This document shows, one piece after another, positions 32,382-43,340 of a DNA stretch of 64,000 nucleotides. The translations under genes were made by a program, and so were the position numbers. Position 1 is the first letter of the stretch. Every line of letters starts with the position of its first letter. Source of the DNA: Oncomelania hupensis (taxonomy: Eukaryota; Mollusca; Gastropoda; Littorinimorpha; Pomatiopsidae); the NCBI GenBank assembly GCA_036898135.1, contig CM072515.1:16005531-16069530 (forward strand), in the 5' to 3' direction. Under the pieces are notes generated by a model. The model was not told where the DNA came from and made no database searches. It saw nothing but the letters and a program-made list of their open reading frames with translations.

Positions 32382-34268
32382 CTGTTAAACACACATAGAA
32401 ATGGAAAATCAACATAAAAATGTGTAATTAATCAAGGTCAATAATGGTTCATGCTCAGCAACAACTTCTCAACAGAAAAACACCACCCTGAAAGCAAATA
32501 CAGGCACATGTGTACAAATAGCGTTATCACTATAAACAATGCATACCATTGTTTAACATTATTTTGTTGACTTGTAACAACAAATATTCATTCAGACAGT
32601 TGAAACACTGCTATGCTCACAGTACTGTATAAAGGTTTGATAAATATGTAACGACTAACGTTGATTCATTATAGTAAACACTTGCATGCAAGTTGTTTGT
32701 TACTCACTGTAAACAACAATACAACTTGGGTGGGTTAGGAGTTTGGGATGTCTGGTGTAGGTTTGTTGTGTGTGTGTGAGAGTGTAAAATGTGTGTACAG
32801 TAAAAATCACTTTTGTGAGTGAGTGGTGGCGTCAACAGGCTGCAAGCATGTGTGCTGTTTGAATGTGGGTGAGTGCGCGCTTTGTACCCAGAATCTTAGG
32901 AGAAAGCGCTATTTAAATGACTCTTAGTCTCAAGAAATAATATGCAACCATCACATATATTTTTTAAATTGTACTTACTGTCACAATTTTGGCAAGCCTG
33001 GCGCACTTGACATGGCATGCTTTCATTTGTTGCAAGCTTGCTGCATACTTCATTAATGATGTCAAGGGTCACCTGCAGAACAGCAAAGACTATGTAAACC
33101 CCCGTGAACAAAGCAAAATTATAAAACGGCAACTATTTTCCAACCTCTTCAATTATATTTTTCTTGTACAAATATCCTCAAATTTTAAAAATGCACAACA
33201 TGCATGATTATTTATCATCATTATGGCTTATCCACTGAAGCACATGAAATTTTAAATGTCAATATATAGGCTATTCTTATTAATTCATAGTACAGGTACA
33301 GGTACAGGTATCGAGGCTAAGTAGGCTTATTAGCCTTTTAGTGCCTCTTCAATATTTTCCTCCATTTAGTTTTCATTGGTTGCGCTATGCAAATTTTGAT
33401 GTCACTCATCAAAATCGAGTGGACTGATCTGCCTATTTGAGTCTTTTTCCAGAAGGTTTTTAAAACTATTTACATTCTTAGCAGATTTAGTCTTAAGAGT
33501 TAGTGCATTCCAGTGAGTAACAACACGGTTACTAAACGTATATTTTCTCATGTTAGTTCTGCTATAGTTGATTACTAATTTGTAATCAGAATTTCTTGTT
33601 TTGTCAATCTTAGTTCTTACTGTAATTAAAAAAGTGATCAAAGTTAGTATCATCAATATGGTTTATAATTTTGTATAACTGTATCATATCACCCCTATAT
33701 CTTCTATATTTTATCATGCATACAATCCTCTTAGCACAATACATTAATATATTAACATGCAAAAGTTTAACTACCGTACAGTACATGACTGTAGTTACTT
33801 ACAGTCACTGTAGGCTGCTTGAAGGCTAACTGACTGCTGTCGGAGTGTGATGGTGTCATCTGTGCCTTCACAAACCGTTGATACTCTTCTTCGCCTTCGA
33901 GATCGATCTCCTGCACAATAAATTTAGTCATCATGCTTTAAAAAAAATGCGTTCATCCATGCGTTTACACCGTTTTTTTAACAGCATTGGTTTTATTGTT
34001 TTGTTTCACGTCAAGAGTCGCCCTCATTCAGAAACAAACGCTTGCTTCGAGTTTGACAATAAATTGAGTTGCATCACACCAACACACGTCACTTCAAGCA
34101 AAAACTAGGGTATATTTCAAATATAATTACTGTAAAAACACAACCGATATGTTACACCAAATACCATATTGCTAAAATGTCATTCTAAGTCATGCATTAT
34201 ACACTAAAAAGGAAGAATAACGCTTGTTATATAACCACCTGCAAAACTTCTCCAACGCTAACTTCCAT
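31609..34268 (-). CDS. Four-exon nuclear-type protein, probably derived from a transposase C-terminal domain
   Basis: Exons (minus order): 34,239-34,268, 33,803-33,910, 32,979-33,072, 31,609-32,381. All GT-AG with phases 0, 0 and 1, giving 334 aa from ATG to stop. N-terminus MEVSVGEVLQ then EIDLEGEEEYQRF. Residues 47-95 contain a Cys cluster (VCSKLA.., QACQNCD) that could bind metal. The last exon has SYIGGAVLQKLKQRAYRI and a SLTSILDRGGLVKLN segment. These resemble the C-terminal 'YIAGxVxxKL ... GGLxxPS' region of THAP/P- and Kolobok-type transposases. There is no DDE core and no THAP finger. The basic end (REKALRKRLKKKGN) looks like a nuclear signal. It converges on the THAP transposase gene. 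The family call is inference; the gene structure is well supported. Confidence 0.75.
32979..33072 (-). CDS. Transposase-derived gene, exon 3
   Basis: Acceptor gctgttctgcag, donor GACA|gtaagt. 94 bp, phase 0 in and 1 out. Encodes VTLDIINEVCSKLATNES and PCQVRQACQNCD. Confidence 0.77.
33300..33745 (-). pseudogene. LINE RT C-terminal remnant in intron
   Basis: Minus-strand phrases YRRYRGDMIQLYKIINH, RKYTFSNRVVTHWNAL and NVNSFKNLLEKD are the end of a CR1/L2/Jockey-type RT, with a frame break near 33,640. Just beyond the 3' side, a 6-bp tandem (GTACAG)n lies at 33,291-33,310. Confidence 0.65.
33803..33910 (-). CDS. Transposase-derived gene, exon 2
   Basis: Acceptor taaatttattgtgcag, donor gtaagt. 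36 codons, phase 0 at both ends (EIDLEGEEEYQRFVKAQ, then Ser-rich). Confidence 0.77.
34239..34268 (-). CDS. Transposase-derived gene, exon 1 (10 codons)
   Basis: ATG at 34,266-34,268 in gagagaagATGG, donor TTGCAG|gtggtt, phase 0. Short, but it lies directly downstream of an ETS site and joins in frame with exon 2. Confidence 0.68.
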
Positions 34269-34281
34269 CTTCTCTCAGCGT

Positions 34282-34291
34282 ACCGGAAGTG
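34282..34291 (-). promoter_or_regulatory. ETS-type promoter site
   Basis: ACCGGAAGTG on the + strand (CACTTCCGGT toward the gene), a full ETS/GABPA-type motif 13 bp upstream of the ATG. GC-rich tgcgcgtgca lies near 34,350. Typical of TATA-less promoters. Confidence 0.5.
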
Positions 34292-34587
34292 ATGTCTACA
34301 CCTATCTCAGTCGTCTGCTAGAGACGGAACTCGGCACAAGGCTTACAGCGTGCGCGTGCAGGCAGTCGGCAATCCTGTCCCCCTCCAAATCTATTAAGCC
34401 ACAAAGTTTGAAGACTTAGATATAAATCTGTTGAACATTTCTTTTAATCAAACAAAGTTTTAGAACATTCAGAGGCAAAGCAATCACGTATACATTAGAA
34501 GATCGTCACAAGTGTTGTGAGTTTTACCCGTGTGTTATTCATTGGATGTATACATTGATTGGAGTCAATGAGATAAGTATGCTACTG

Positions 34588-35820
34588 CAGGGCTTCTGAA
34601 ATGAACTAGCCCGCTCGCCAATGGCTAGTTAAAATTACCACGGGCTAGTTAAAGTTCAAAGTCTACTAGCCCGGCGGGCTAGTTGATTTTCTCTCTTCAG
34701 TTTGTCAATCCCAGATGAAAATAAAAACATCGGCTTGATTACGAACCGTTTAAACTGCGCAGCTCTACACGTGTGCGTTTCGCCAAGAACGATCACTGAA
34801 GAGGGACCGTATGGGTGATGATTCATTTCATATCATTCGATAATAAGCGCATCGGGAAGAGAGGAGAAAAATATCCCTTACTGTGCCTCATTCCCTGAAT
34901 TGCAAGCCAAAAAATACTCTGTATGATTGGCTCGTAGCGCGTAATATTGATTGATATGAACCAATCTATCAGAGAAGGCTTTACATGATCGCTCAGCTTA
35001 GTTTGTTAGCGCTTTCGGTTTAGCTATGGTAGTATGGATCGATTTGTAAAAACAATTGGTTCAACTTCTGCCGAATCTGATACACCGGCTAAAAAAGCAA
35101 AACAATCGCATCAGAAAAAAATCGAAAAGGATAGATGCTACATGATAAAAATGAAAGAAAGCGCGAATTTAAAGATGAATGGTACTTTGATCACGAAGGC
35201 AAAAAGCGAACGTGGCTCCACTACGATGGCTCCAAAATGTTTTGTACGCCGTGTAGACAGTACCAGAAACCGAAAGAAGGAAAAAAAAACTATTTGTAGA
35301 AGGATCGACCAATTTTAAACTTGAGAGCATCAAGTCCCATGAAAGTTCAGAAGGACACAAGTGGAGTGTAGCATGCGATGCTAACAGCAAAAAGAAGGTT
35401 GAAGATACAGAGGCAGGAAAGTGCCTGACATCGTTGGACAAGGCACAAATGGACAAGCTGATAATTCTGTTCAGAAATGCCCATGCTTTAGCAAAACATG
35501 CTCGTCCATTCACTGATTTTCCTTGGATTTGCCATTAAGTCATAAACTCTCTCTCTCCCTCTCTCTTCACATGTTACGCTTCTATTCCAAAATTAGTTGA
35601 GCAGGCGATTTTGACAGCTGTTTACACGGAAATGATTGTGTTTAGATAGTAATAGATTGCAATTTATGCTTCTAGCAAGCACATCCCTAGCACTCCATTT
35701 TACAGCTTATTTGATGCTTTGCCATTTCAGCAGGGCTAGTCAAAATTCTTGCGGGCTAGTAACTTTTCTAAGTAACTAGCCCGGCGGGCTAGTTGAAAAA
35801 AAAGTCTTTCAGAAGCCCTG
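34588..35820. mobile_element. hAT-type element, internally deleted derivative
   Basis: Inverted ends cagggcttctgaaa (start) and tttcagaagccctg (end). Flanked by ctactg at 34,582-34,587 and 35,821-35,826. Both subterminal regions contain palindromic actagcccggcgggctagt-type repeats, as expected for hAT transposase-binding sites. The cargo is the start of a broken ZNF862-like ORF, with no catalytic region. Confidence 0.85.
35034..35538 (+). pseudogene. ZNF862-like / hAT transposase N-terminal fragment
   Basis: Starts MDRFVKTIGSTSAESDTPA. After a frame shift near 35,155 the TTF/BED-type finger appears (KRTWLHYDGSKMFCTPC; KSHESSEGHKW), with another shift near 35,300. It then runs through LFRNAHALAKHARPFTDFPW to a TAA. 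The Cys-Cys/His-His finger plus AHALAKHxRPF is characteristic of ZNF862-like hAT-derived proteins. The RNase H core and dimerisation domain are deleted. Confidence 0.8.
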
Positions 35821-35826
35821 CTACTG

Positions 35827-37308
35827 TGTTATGCATATTTTTGTAAGCATGTCTTGTATTATTTTTTAGAGCATTACCACCATCATTATTATCACTGTAT
35901 TTCTGACTTTATCAATTGTAGTAGCATACCTGGGGTATGTAATTACAAACCAATATTGACAGGCCTACAATAGGTAGACACTCAAAATAATGTATTTGCT
36001 GCATAGTATATTCAACAACCAACACCAACAGTTTGTGAGGCATGTGAGAGACTGGCATGATGTTGCGCCTGCTGTCGGGTCATTGCGGCAGTGAGTGGAG
36101 GTGCGTTGCGTTAAGTAGATTACCGTTCCCGGAAACGGAGCGTATAGGGGACTGGATGAGTGAAGGCAGTATGATGTAAGAAGACGTGTTGCGGTAGGAT
36201 GGTGACTTCAAAAGCGAGCTGCGACATTCAGATGATGAAGGCACGATGAATCAGGACGGAAAGTGAAGTGCGAATGCATGGGGTTTGGAGCGCACGAAGC
36301 AGCTGCAAAAATGACTGTAAGGGTGCCAAACAGGACGCCACGGAAAGGCCGGACGAAAGGTGCCGAAGAGGCCGTAGAAGAATGGGCCGATGGAGCCGCA
36401 AGAAGATGACCAAGTAGAGGCCACGTGAAGGAGGGTAGGCAAAACGCAGAATGCCGCTGGCGGTGAAAACACCTGTTGTCCGGAAGTCGCCACTCTCCAC
36501 AGGGAACTCCACGTCGCCCAATAATTAAAAAAAGGTAATGGGCAGCCAGAGGCCGGGCAGACGGAGACGGAGACGGAACGAGGAGGGCCCTTCCACGCAG
36601 AGCAACCGCCGCCCGGCCAGAGGAGCCCAACAATAGAGAAGATGAAAGTTGTAGTGTGAAGTGGAGAGTCGTGTCGGAATCTCTCGCGGACAGCTGCGGT
36701 GGCTTCAACTTCTGGCGTGCCACCCACGGGACGGTGCATCCTCCTCCTATCGGCACGCCGCAGTGTCCGCGCGTCTGAACGTCTCCTGGAATTAACTTCT
36801 GCAAGAAGCAGAGCTGCACCATCTTTGGGCTCCCGATCGTCTCGATTTCAGAGAATGGCAAGAACTGCGGACAAGTCCTCCGACGGAGCAGAAAGCGCCC
36901 CTGCGCAAGCTGAGACGACGACTGCCGCGGTTTCAACTTCTGTACTGCCACCGCCGACCACGAGACCTGGAATCGTATTCGCACGCCACAGCCCTCGACC
37001 CAGCCTGGTTGATAAGTGGAGGTGCCTCGCTAGTAGAGGCTAAAATAGTCAAAAGGAACAGCGAGAAAGACGCTTGTTTGTAACACCTAATTATGCCATT
37101 CACAAGAACATAACTGAAAGCAAACATTATTTTACACATGCGAACTCCATTGCTACCGCACTGGACGCCTTGCAGATTTAAACATGTTCTGCTTAGGGTA
37201 GCACAGTCTTCTGCTGTTACTCTCAATTGGATGCATTAAATTAATTTATGAAGCTGAGGTTCTAATTATAAACTACTATCACACATGTTTTTTCTCTATA
37301 TTTTCCAG
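35827..37308. other. Spacer with an unusually GC-rich block
   Basis: 36,050-37,010 is GC-rich against an AT-rich background. It contains internally repeated phrases (gcttcaacttctg / gtttcaacttctg with flanking cacgccgcag / cacgccacag). Open frames exist on both strands, up to 258 codons (-), but show no domain I recognise and no convincing splice pattern. Possibly a decayed retroelement gag or a foreign insertion. Confidence 0.45.
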
Positions 37309-37407
37309 TTGCACCAATGGATTTGAAAAAAAGGCTTCTCTACCGTCACTATGGAAGAGGGCAGCTAATGGCTGCAGTAGCCAAGTGTCCTGCAAACAAT
37401 AAATCAG
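37309..37407 (+). other. Candidate orphan exon
   Basis: 99 bp between a good acceptor (tctatattttccag) and donor (gtaata). One open frame: MDLKKRLLYRHYGRGQLMAA, then KCPANNKS, phase 1 at both ends. It does not join in frame to the exon at 40,772. Family unknown. Confidence 0.35.
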
Positions 37408-37584
37408 GTAATAAGATTAATATTTAAGTAACTAAAAAATAACTAACAAAATTAAAACATAAAACATAAAAATTAAAAAATACTAGTAAAAATATTTTTA
37501 AAATGTCCTTTTATTTGTTTAGAAAATGTAATAATTTTTCAGAAAATGTATAAGAGTTACACAGTTATTTTTTAATACTGTCCC

Positions 37585-37987
37585 TACGCTATCCTATCCC
37601 GCAACTCAAAGGTCGTTGGGGCAGCACAGATGATCGTTTAACCAGCGTACTCCATCTTTCTCTGTTCTCAGCAACCCTCATGGCTTCGTTCAGTGTCAAA
37701 CCAGTCCAATCTCGAATGTTGTCCTCCCACCTCTTTTTCTGTCTCCCTCTTCTTCTGCCTTCTTGCACCGTGCCTTGTAGGATGGTTTTTGCGAGGCCTG
37801 ATGCTCTGGTGACGTAGCCATACCATCGGAGTTTCCGTTTCTTCACCACTGTGAGCATGTCATGTTGTCCAATGGAATAGTGATGGTCTGTGGGTCTGTT
37901 GTTGGTGATGTGCTGAGTATAGGAAATGGCCTGAAGTCTTCTGTAGCACCTCATCTCCATGCTTTGTATTCTTCGTTGTAGATCTTC
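37585..37987 (-). pseudogene. RTE-like LINE 3' fragment
   Basis: Minus strand: RRIQSMEMRCYRRLQAISYT, KRKLRWYGYVTRASGLAKT and RWEDNIRDWTGLTL, ending at a (GGATA)n tail. 5'-truncated copy of the 50-kb element. Confidence 0.8.
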
Positions 37988-38005
37988 CAAATAGGTTGGA
38001 ATAAT

Positions 38006-40771
38006 TTTAGTCAAGCAGTCTGCAGAATATCAACTTAATTAGGAGAATCATCATTGACTAGTGTCACATTGTCAGCTAGTTTCCCCCTTCCCCCTCTCCC
38101 CTTTGCGGGATTGTCATTTTCATTTCTGACGTGAGCATTTTTTCACATTTTATTGTCCCTTTTTATCGGGAAATTCTGGGCCGACTCCCCTGGGGAAGGT
38201 GTCGTTGTAACCTGTGGCGCACCCAAACTCAACCTACCTAATATTAGTTGTGTTTTTTATTTTTATTTTGCTGGGTGAGCAAACCGAAATACCCGGAGAA
38301 AACCCCCGAGACGTTGCCCGAGTCGAAAGAAAATAATATTCGAAAAAACATAACGCCATGCTGGATCGATCCCACACCCGTCAGTAGCCTATGGACAAGG
38401 AAAGTTAGTCTCGCGTTTTACCACTCGACCGCAACGCTCGCCAGTTGCTTTCATGTTCATTTTAAGATGACTTTAAAATGACGTGAATAGAGCGAGAAGT
38501 TATGGGGATCAAAAGATAATGAAGTAATATAATCTAATTTGACATATATAGCGTTTTTATTCAGCCTGGTAGAGCTCGTGCTGCGATCTATACCAACATA
38601 CGCGCTAGAATGTTATACACACTCTTTCACCATTACTTACACATATCTCTTGACCTTTGTTATTAAAAGTGTACCTAAGTTATGTTAAAGATGTTAATTA
38701 TTAACAGGTGCAGGACACTAACGTGACCATTATACACTCACACTCCACACCAAGAAACCCATCACTTTCCGTACATCGCCATGCTTTTAGTCAATCCACC
38801 CCGTTTTTTATTGCACACATTCCTGGGACTTGAAGAATTAGCTCCATCGAGCAATAATCAGCAAAGATTTTTTTTTATATTATTGATTTTAGCTCTGCAT
38901 TGAGGCTGTGACCCTTCAGAAAAAGTGAAGAACGTTATTTTTTTGTAATTGTGCATCGACCAGTCATTGAAGGAAACCTGTATGCTAAGTTTGAATTCAG
39001 CGGGATTGTAATTACCAGAGATATTGCTGGGCACACACACACACAGACAGACAGAGAGACAGAGTGAAACCTATGTATACAGGCGGGGTGAATAATTACA
39101 GGCATACGCCATTTTATGAAAATACGCTTATTACATTTTATATAGTACGTAGCAAAGAGTATGCTTGTTAATTTTCAGCAATTCTTGGTCACTGCATGTT
39201 ATTTTATAAATGTATTGAACTAAGACATAACGTGTATAAAATAATTTTAAATAAATTTAATAATAATTATTATTACAAAATAATCATTTAGATTTCAAGT
39301 AATCTTAATACAATAAAACATAACAATTGATTAATTACAAATACTAGATTTTTTATCCAAATCCAATGCATGCTTGTCCATCAGCTTCCATGTTTTGCAC
39401 TGTGTTGATGGAGTGTGTATGTGAAGTGGACGTACAGTAAACCACCGGCCAACTCTAAGACTTATGTACATAGCACTATGAGGTTGTGTGGAAGACTCGG
39501 TTTTGTGGGGTACATTTTCATATGACCTCACAGCACCTATCTCAAACCCCCCTTGCCAAATTCTCTAGTGTCCTATGCATGTATTTATATCACCTCACAA
39601 TACCTCTGGCATACTTACTATATGCACACACATACCACGCAAGGGTAGCACAGGGCATACATTTTTAAAGAGCATACATTTAATATCGGTCTGTTGGTTG
39701 GTCCGTTGCATGCAAAATTGATGTTTTTATTTTGCACTGGAATTTCTTTAATAAAAATATTTTCATTGTTTTTATTTACACACGTCAATATCTTTTTTCT
39801 TCCTAACCAACCGATATGTAGTTTGATATGATTGCTTGATCAAGTGAAGAGCAAAGTATTACAGACACTTCAAAATCAGCTGCGTTGATGTACATATATG
39901 AGGTTGGTATCTCTAACGGGATTGAGAGGTGGACAGTTTTATGAGGTACATTTTCCTATGACATTGCAATGAAGACCTCACAAACCACTGGCGGAGTTCA
40001 CCACTATGTCTTCTATGTATTTATTTCAATCACCTCACAATACTGCTGACATATTCAAAAGTACAAACACACACGCACACACATACCTCTCCAGGGTAGC
40101 TCATGGCAAACATTTCCAAAGGGCATTCATTTTCAAAGTAACAGTTTTGGCCTTTCTCTTGATGAAAAAACATTCATCACTGCTCGGTAATTATGTTAAA
40201 ATTGCACAGCCAGCATAGCCTACTATTACGTCAAATTTGTTATGAAGTATTGTGTAGCTCGCAATGATTGTGTAACAATGACCACCTCACGCTGTTGAGT
40301 AGGCGGGCATGCGGTGAATTAACCTGTTATTCTCACAATGACTTCATGAATAGTAGCCTTGTTTCAAACTCTGCATTTTTGGTAGGCGTAAGAAATGGTT
40401 TAATACAGCCGGTTTGTTTCTTATTTTCTTTTTCTTTTTTCACAAACTAAATCCATACTAGGTACTCACTTTCATGTAGGATATTGTGAATAAGTTCACT
40501 AAGGGGCATGTGAATTATTGGCTTTGCCCTTTTAGTCTATATTAATGTTTGTACCTAACGAAATAAATACAGGATATTTTACACACAGCTACTATCCCTT
40601 CCTTCCCCCCCCTCTCTCTCTTTCTCTCTCTCTCTCTCCTCGTCCCCACATCTTTCCTACAAACACACCTAAATCGGAATTAATGACGTAGACTTTTGAT
40701 ATGTTTCTTCAAACCTCAAATAATTATATTGTCCTTATAATTATATGGAGTTTGTGCTTTTCTTTCTTCAG
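38006..40771. other. Repeat-rich spacer
   Basis: 38,270-38,460 contains a 'cccggagaaaaccc' SINE-like remnant. 39,478-39,665 and 39,898-40,265 are 'GAGGT' repeats. CT-rich tract at about 40,600-40,640. No gene recognised. Confidence 0.55.
39898..40265. mobile_element. 'GAGGT' repeat family member
   Basis: atgaggtacattttcctatg and tttggcctttctcttgatg match 49.3 kb, and the first half matches 39.5, 20.0 and 42.0 kb. Dispersed non-coding repeat. Confidence 0.55.
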
Positions 40772-41041
40772 GACCTGGAAAGACTGACCGGACAGATGGC
40801 TTTGCTGGGACATTCTACAACTAGTACAAGTAGCATTACTACTTTGGAGGATCAACATGAAGACGGAGGCACACCTGAAGCACTGCTGGTGAACAAATCA
40901 AGGTCAGGAAAAATACTAGAAAGAAAATACAGCCAGACAGACTACAAACAACGGAAGAGTGCATACTACAAATACAAGTCCCTTCAGGAGTTTAAGTCAA
41001 AGAACATTCATGATTTGGCTGCACAAATTAAATACTACTAG
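40772..41041 (+). CDS. Candidate terminal coding exon of unknown gene
   Basis: Strong acceptor (tgcttttctttcttcag), then 89 codons and TAG at 41,039-41,041. Reads DLERLTGQMALLGHSTTSTS, then an acidic stretch and a Lys/Tyr-rich end (YKQRKSAYYKYKSLQEFKSK). Phase 0 entry. No family recognised. Upstream exons not found. Confidence 0.4.
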   Translation, partial: DLERLTGQMALLGHSTTSTSSITTLEDQHEDGGTPEALLVNKSRSGKILERKYSQTDYKQRKSAYYKYKSLQEFKSKNIHDLAAQIKYY

Positions 41042-41283
41042 TGATTCACTGTTCAGGACCATAAATTCAACACTGTCATTGTGAACAATTTGAGGGCGTG
41101 GTATATGAACGCCTAAATGTTAAATCTAGATCAATTATTTGTATAGCAAAAGTGTGTAAGTGTTATACTAGTAGCTGCTGTTGTGTGGTATGCCGTTACG
41201 ATGAGTATAAAAGTAGTTTTGACCTTGTTGCATTATGCTCTTTGTGCGATGATAATTGTACCTGGAAACTGTGCAATGTTTCT

Positions 41284-42282
41284 GTGGAATGGAAATAAGT
41301 GCAGAGAGGACCAAAGTGATGACCAACAACACCAATGGCATCAACACGGACATCAAAGTCCAAGTCCAAGGCCAATCCCTCAACACTGTGCATAGCTTCA
41401 AATATTTAGGAGCCATTGTATTAGACAATGGGTCCCGACAGGAAGTCCTCTCCAGGATCGCACAAACAACTGCTGCCCTGGCGAGGTTAAAGCCAATTTG
41501 GAAAGACAGGATCATCAGCCTACATTCCAAGGTAAGACTGCTGCGCTCCCTTGTCATCTCCATCTTCCTATATGCTTGCGAAACATGGACCCTAACAGCA
41601 GATCTACAATGAAGAATAAAACGCATGGAGATGAGGTGCTACAGAAGACTTCTGGCCATTTCCTATACCCAGCAAATCACCAACAACGAAGTCCGACAGA
41701 CCATCACACAAGCCATTGGATAACACGATGACCTGCTCAAAGAGGTGAAAAAACGGAAACTCCGATGGTATGGCCACGTCGCCAGATCATCAGGTCTTGC
41801 AAATACCATCCTGCAAGGCACAGTGCAAGGAGGCAGAAGAAGAGGGAGACCGAAAAAGAGGTGGGAGGACAACATTCAAGAATGGACTGGTTTGACACTG
41901 AGCGAAACCATCAGGGTTGCCGATGATAGGGAAAGATGGAGTACGCTGGTTAAACAATCATCTGCGTTTACGTACCGTAGGTTATGAGGTTGTGTGTAAG
42001 ACTTTCTGACGAGGTTGTGAGGTACCAAATTTTATTAGGTACATTTTCCCATGCTCCACAGTGCCCACCTTAGAAACCACGTGCTGAGCTACCAAGTATA
42101 TCGCCTATACATTTATCTCAACCACCTCACAAAACCGTTGGAGTGCGACCACCTACACACACACGCGCGGATGTTTGCATGTACACCACAACGATGCTAA
42201 AAATGTGCTTACCTCACAACGTAGGGTACGTGGGCATATGTGTGGTGCCCCTATGACCTTTGAGTTACGGGATAGGATAGGA
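41284..42282 (+). pseudogene. RTE-like LINE 3' fragment, interrupted
   Basis: Same C-terminal region as at 51.9-52.5 kb (MEISAERTKVMTNNT ... FLYACETWTLTADLQ) with stops near 41,611 and 41,720. Split by a repeat at 41,964-42,240, then finishing gtggtgcccctatgacc ... ttacgggataggatag. Confidence 0.83.
41964..42240. mobile_element. 'GAGGT' repeat inserted in the RTE-like LINE
   Basis: 277 bp that precisely interrupt the LINE between atcatct and gtggtgccc. Ends are loosely inverted (acgtaccgtaggttatgagg against ctcacaacgtagggtacgt), suggesting a TIR element. Confidence 0.7.
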
Positions 42283-42429
42283 TAGTATTTGGGAATGCCA
42301 ATGTGAATGGCGTCGGTGAGACAAATGATAGAGGGCTGAGTGTCCTAGAATTACGGGAAAGGATAGGATAGGATAGGATAGGATAGAATAGTTCCTATTT
42401 TTCACTGTGCTGTTCTTGAAATTCATTTT

Positions 42430-42798
42430 GGGGGTAGGAAACTCTGGTTAATTGAGAATATATGAGCATCAGAAGCCACATTATAGTCAATGCCATTGAA
42501 AGTCAAGGTCATTCCAAGGTCACTGGCTTTTTTGGCATAATGCATCTTTTGCTGTAATGTATTTGATCTTACATGAGTGTATTTAGAGCTGGAGGTCAAG
42601 GTCATCTCAAGATCAAGAGCATAGAAAGATCAAAGTTGGTATGACTTTGCGTTTTAATGCCACCGTTACATTTAGTTTTTCTCTGGGCATTCATTTTAAT
42701 GTTAAATATTGCAAGTTCCAGAAGGAGCATGTGCGTCATATGGGGTTTTGTCCTTCTAATTTTAAATTATTAATACTATTTGTAATTTATTTTTAAAC

Positions 42799-42864
<66 letters not shown>

Positions 42865-42944
42865 ATTATTTTAATCCTGGCCGTTAACGAACTTTCAATC
42901 ACGGGCTGTACAGGCTGTTATTGTCTAACATTCGAGTACATCGC

Positions 42945-43024
<80 letters not shown>

Positions 43025-43340
43025 TTACTCCTGGCCGTTAACGCACTTTGAATCACGGGCTGTACAGGCTGTTATTGTCTAACATTCGAGTACATCGCGT
43101 AAACCACGGAGCCAACTGCGTTCCTGGCATAATACAACTTTTGCTATAGTTTATTTGATCGTACATGAGTGTATTTGGAACAGGAGGTTAAGGTCATCTC
43201 AAGGTCAAGAGCATCGAAAGATCAAAGTCGGTATTTGCGTTTAATGTCTCATTTTCTTTTTCTTTTCTGTTGCTCATATTATGTTAAATATTGCAAGTTA
43301 AATAAGAAGCATGGAGTCATGGGGGCTTTACCCTTCTAGT
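42430..43340. repeat. Dispersed 'AAGGTCA' repeat pair around (TTA)n blocks
   Basis: 42,480-42,760 and 43,120-43,340 are copies of one repeat (ttgctgtaatgtatttgatc, gaggtcaaggtcatctc). Between them two (TTA)n blocks (42,799-42,857; 42,949-43,023) each precede a copy of an about 77-bp unit (cctggccgttaacg ... gagtacatcgcgt). Confidence 0.7.

Noticed and set aside
36208..36984. 258-codon minus-strand ORF
   Set aside because: High GC makes stops rare; overlapping frames are equally open and no domain is recognisable.
37309..41041. Single gene joining the exons at 37,309 and 40,772
   Set aside because: The first leaves in phase 1, the second is open in phase 0; the joined frame meets a stop after about 17 codons.
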